Of a DNA stretch of 64,000 nucleotides, positions 61,928 through 64,000 are shown one piece after another. The notes under the pieces were generated by a model. That model had not been told where the DNA came from, did no database searches, and saw only the letters and a list, made by a program, of their open reading frames with translations. Numbering within the stretch: position 1 is the stretch's first letter; each line of letters starts with the position of its first letter. The translations under genes and the position numbers were made by a program. Source of the stretch: Accumulibacter sp. (GTDB lineage Bacteria > Pseudomonadota > Gammaproteobacteria > Burkholderiales > Rhodocyclaceae). Location: the NCBI RefSeq assembly GCF_023806565.1, contig NZ_JAMTDV010000121.1, positions 1-64,000 of the forward strand. The letters run 5' to 3'.

Positions 61928-63385
61928 ATGCTGCAACACCCTTCGCATCCGCTGATCAGACTCGGTCTGGAACACCACCGCTACGGCCGCTTCGCACTGG
62001 CCGAACAGATCTACACGACGATTCTCGCCTCCGCACCAGATCATGCGGAAGCGCTGTATTACCTCGGAGTCCTCGCACAACAGACCGACGACCACCGCAA
62101 GGCCTGCGAATGGTTGCGCCGGGCATGTGCCGCCGCACCGGACAGTCCGCTGGTCCATTTCCAGCTCGCTCTCTCGCTTGCCCAAACGAATGCCATCGTG
62201 GACGCGATTGCCAGCTACCGCCGCGCCTTGTCCCTCAATCCTGCCTACGTGGAAGCGCATTGCAACCTCGGCAACCTCCTCAAGCACAGCGGTGACATCG
62301 AGGGTTCCATCGATTGCTACCGGCGTGCGCTCCAACTGGCGCCGACGCTGCCCCAGATTCACTACAATCTCGGCATCCTTTTTCAGGAACAGTTGCAACC
62401 GGAGGAAGCCGCCCAGTACTTCGGCAACGTGATCCGTATCCGGGCCGACCATGCTGCCGCCCACAATGCGCTCGGCGCCGCGCTGAGCGAGTTGGGCCGG
62501 GTGGACGAGGCGATCGAGTGCTACCGCAAGGCGCAGGCACTCGAACCGAATTCTCCCGATGCGTGGTTCAACATGCATGCGCTCCTGCTGGATCGGAGCG
62601 ATCTTTCCGCGGCCATTGGCTGCCTCCAAAAGGCAACCGAAATCGCGCCGGCAAACGCCGGCTACCGCTTCTTCCTGGGCCTGCTTCACGACTATGAAGG
62701 CCGACCGGAAATGGCGCACCCGCACTTCGACGCATGCCGCAGCGACGAACGGGCGAAGGCCGATCTCGAAGCCTGGAACTATCTGAAAACGCCATCCGGT
62801 TGCAAGCTTCCGGCATTGCTCGGCTACCCGCTGCAAGCCATTCGCCTGTCCCTGATCTGTGCGCGAGTGGATGGCCTGGTTCTCGAATTCGGAGTGTTCC
62901 ATGGCAAGTCGATTCGCCAGATCGCTTCTCTGGTGGGCGGCATCGTGCACGGATTCGACAGCTTTCAGGGACTGCCGGAAGACTGGAATTCCGAAACTGC
63001 CGCCAGCTATTCGACGCGCGGAGTCCTTCCCGACGTCCCGGAAAACGTCCGCCTGCACGTCGGCTGGTTCGAGGAATCCATCCCGCGCTTCCTCCGGGAA
63101 GAGAGCGGCCCGGTGCGATTCATCAACATCGATTGCGATCTCTATCGATCGACGAAGACCGTCCTCGAAGGTCTGGCAGGACGGATCGTCCCGGGAACGG
63201 TGATCGTCTTCGACGAATACATTGGCCATCCGTCCTGGCGCGACGACGAATGCAAGGCTTTCAGCGAAGCCGCCGTACAGTTCGGCTGGAGCTACGAAAT
63301 CGTCTGCTTCAGTTTCGTCACCAAGCAGGTAGCCGTGCGAATCCTGCATCCCGATGCAGCCCACCCGGCCAGCGACGTCCGCTGA
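61928..63385 (+). CDS. TPR-repeat protein fused to a TylF-like methyltransferase
   Basis: A 485-aa protein. Residues about 1-290 form seven or so TPR repeats (for example AEALYYLGVLAQQTDDHRKACEWLRRA and VEAHCNLGNLLKHSGDIEGSIDCYRRA). The C-terminal part (about 310-475) is a class I SAM-methyltransferase of the TylF/macrocin type. Its motif I is LVLEFGVFHGKSIRQIA, followed by HGFDSFQGLPEDW and INIDCDLYRSTKTVLE with metal ligands and VIVFDEYIGHPSWRDDE. Possible targets are sugars on a surface polymer or an antibiotic-like compound. Start ATG 61928. Confidence 0.85.
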   Translation: MLQHPSHPLIRLGLEHHRYGRFALAEQIYTTILASAPDHAEALYYLGVLAQQTDDHRKACEWLRRACAAAPDSPLVHFQLALSLAQTNAIVDAIASYRRALSLNPAYVEAHCNLGNLLKHSGDIEGSIDCYRRALQLAPTLPQIHYNLGILFQEQLQPEEAAQYFGNVIRIRADHAAAHNALGAALSELGRVDEAIECYRKAQALEPNSPDAWFNMHALLLDRSDLSAAIGCLQKATEIAPANAGYRFFLGLLHDYEGRPEMAHPHFDACRSDERAKADLEAWNYLKTPSGCKLPALLGYPLQAIRLSLICARVDGLVLEFGVFHGKSIRQIASLVGGIVHGFDSFQGLPEDWNSETAASYSTRGVLPDVPENVRLHVGWFEESIPRFLREESGPVRFINIDCDLYRSTKTVLEGLAGRIVPGTVIVFDEYIGHPSWRDDECKAFSEAAVQFGWSYEIVCFSFVTKQVAVRILHPDAAHPASDVR

Positions 63386-63665
63386 ACGAAGACCGGGTCG
63401 AACTGCCGAAGGCGCTCCCGGCAGGACAGGAAGGAAATTGTCGTCGAGAACCGACTGAGCGCGGCAGCGGTTGTGCAGTTGCCATGGGCCGAGGCAGGTA
63501 ATCGAGCAAGAAGATGGGCATGCCTCAACGCCCCTTCCGTGGCAGACGTCCAGCGATTGTCGCGATTTTCTGGGTTCAAGCTACGCGTCACAAGCGTCCG
63601 CATTGGGAGTCAGGCCGGCATGATTTCAGGAGCTCTGACGCCGGCCCCGTCCCGCATCTTCCGAA

Positions 63666-64000
63666 TCAGAAACCGATCGTCACGCCGGCAGTGAGAACCT
63701 GCACGTCGGACTGGCCAGTGCTGTTCTGGTCACCCACCTTGAAGTAATACTCATACTCGGCACGCAGTGCGACATTCCTGCTCACATAAAACTGCGCACC
63801 AACACCCAATTTGGGCACCCACTTACGAGCACTGTCGCTTGCCGAGGCTGCAACTCCAGCCCCCGAGGCTGAGGCATTGGCTTCGGTATCGGTAAATGCG
63901 ACACCGGCCTTGCCAAAAACCGAGAACGCTTCGGTGACCGGTGCAATTCCCACGGCATCGAGAAAGATCGCGTAACTTTTCACATCACCACTGGCAGAGA
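63666..64000 (-). CDS. Outer-membrane beta-barrel protein, partial at the 5' end
   Basis: The frame is open from the stop at 63666 to the window edge, so the N-terminus lies outside. The visible 111 or so residues alternate polar and hydrophobic residues and end in VLTAGVTIGF, with the terminal Phe of outer-membrane barrels. KSYAIFLDAVGIAP, FSVFGKAGVAF and RNVALRAEYEYYF look like transmembrane strands of an OmpA/OmpW-type eight-stranded barrel. Ala/Ser-rich loop near the middle. Identity beyond that cannot be given. Confidence 0.75.
   Translation of the reverse strand, partial: SASGDVKSYAIFLDAVGIAPVTEAFSVFGKAGVAFTDTEANASASGAGVAASASDSARKWVPKLGVGAQFYVSRNVALRAEYEYYFKVGDQNSTGQSDVQVLTAGVTIGF

Noticed and set aside
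1..64000. CRISPR arrays, rRNA genes or complete insertion sequences
   Set aside because: No regularly spaced repeats, rRNA-like stretches or transposase genes with terminal repeats were seen anywhere in the window.

Overview
The window is a GC-rich bacterial chromosome segment. Gene content and order (rimP-nusA-infB-rbfA-truB; sdhCDAB-sdhE-gltA-sucA-odhB-lpdA with a divergent gntR/mdh pair; a PEP-CTERM protein; a fused YejF-type ATPase) point to a betaproteobacterium, most likely Rhodocyclales and possibly Candidatus Accumulibacter. The taxonomic call is inference from gene order and protein style, not from a search.

Left edge (1-1883): a chromosomal integron. An integron-type tyrosine recombinase gene (IntI class, with the extra integron-specific segment and all catalytic residues) is read rightward. 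Divergent from it is a gene cassette carrying a DUF4145 protein. The cassette is bounded by the expected R-box inverted repeats and ends in a foldable attC with an extrahelical base. The array continues out of the window to the left. The integrase reading frame is broken twice near its N-terminus (a net one-base loss and an in-frame amber codon), so the integron looks crippled.

2201-14097 (minus strand): housekeeping genes in compact order. Reading 5' to 3' they are a PHP phosphoesterase, a YciO/Sua5 protein, a site-2-type protease, trpS, scpA, scpB and rluB. A promoter and two tandem terminator hairpins follow in the leader of rimP-nusA-infB-rbfA-truB, an arrangement that suggests attenuation of the nusA operon.

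14275-26388: accessory and signalling genes. These are a class V aminotransferase, a DUF2092 protein with a Gly-rich exported partner, an orphan amino-acid binding protein, and a 56-aa ORF behind a LexA-like box. They also include a membrane pseudo-histidine-kinase fused to a DEDDh exonuclease, an adenylate cyclase-FHA protein, a ChrA chromate transporter, tRNA-Asp(GTC), and an MltD-like transglycosylase with five LysM repeats.

26437-41407: a four-gene peptide/microcin-type ABC importer, fabI, and a minus-strand cluster made of an SRPBCC protein, a lipoprotein, an EEP phosphatase and an ArnT-like glycosyltransferase. A PaiB-type flavin protein, a glyoxalase-II-like hydrolase and a PEP-CTERM protein follow.

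41862-55655: the TCA-cycle cluster. sdhCDAB-sdhE-gltA-sucA-odhB-lpdA is on the minus strand. A GntR/HutC regulator sits between sdhC and a divergent mdh that has a consensus promoter and a long palindromic operator. A malyl-CoA/citrate-lyase-like gene and a MazG-like gene follow mdh.

56038-64000: rlmJ, a nitronate-monooxygenase-like flavoprotein with a Cys-rich tail, a FolE-like enzyme, an AEC transporter, a dienoyl-CoA-isomerase-like hydratase, an RluA-type pseudouridine synthase, a TPR-methyltransferase fusion, and a partial outer-membrane beta-barrel gene cut by the window edge.
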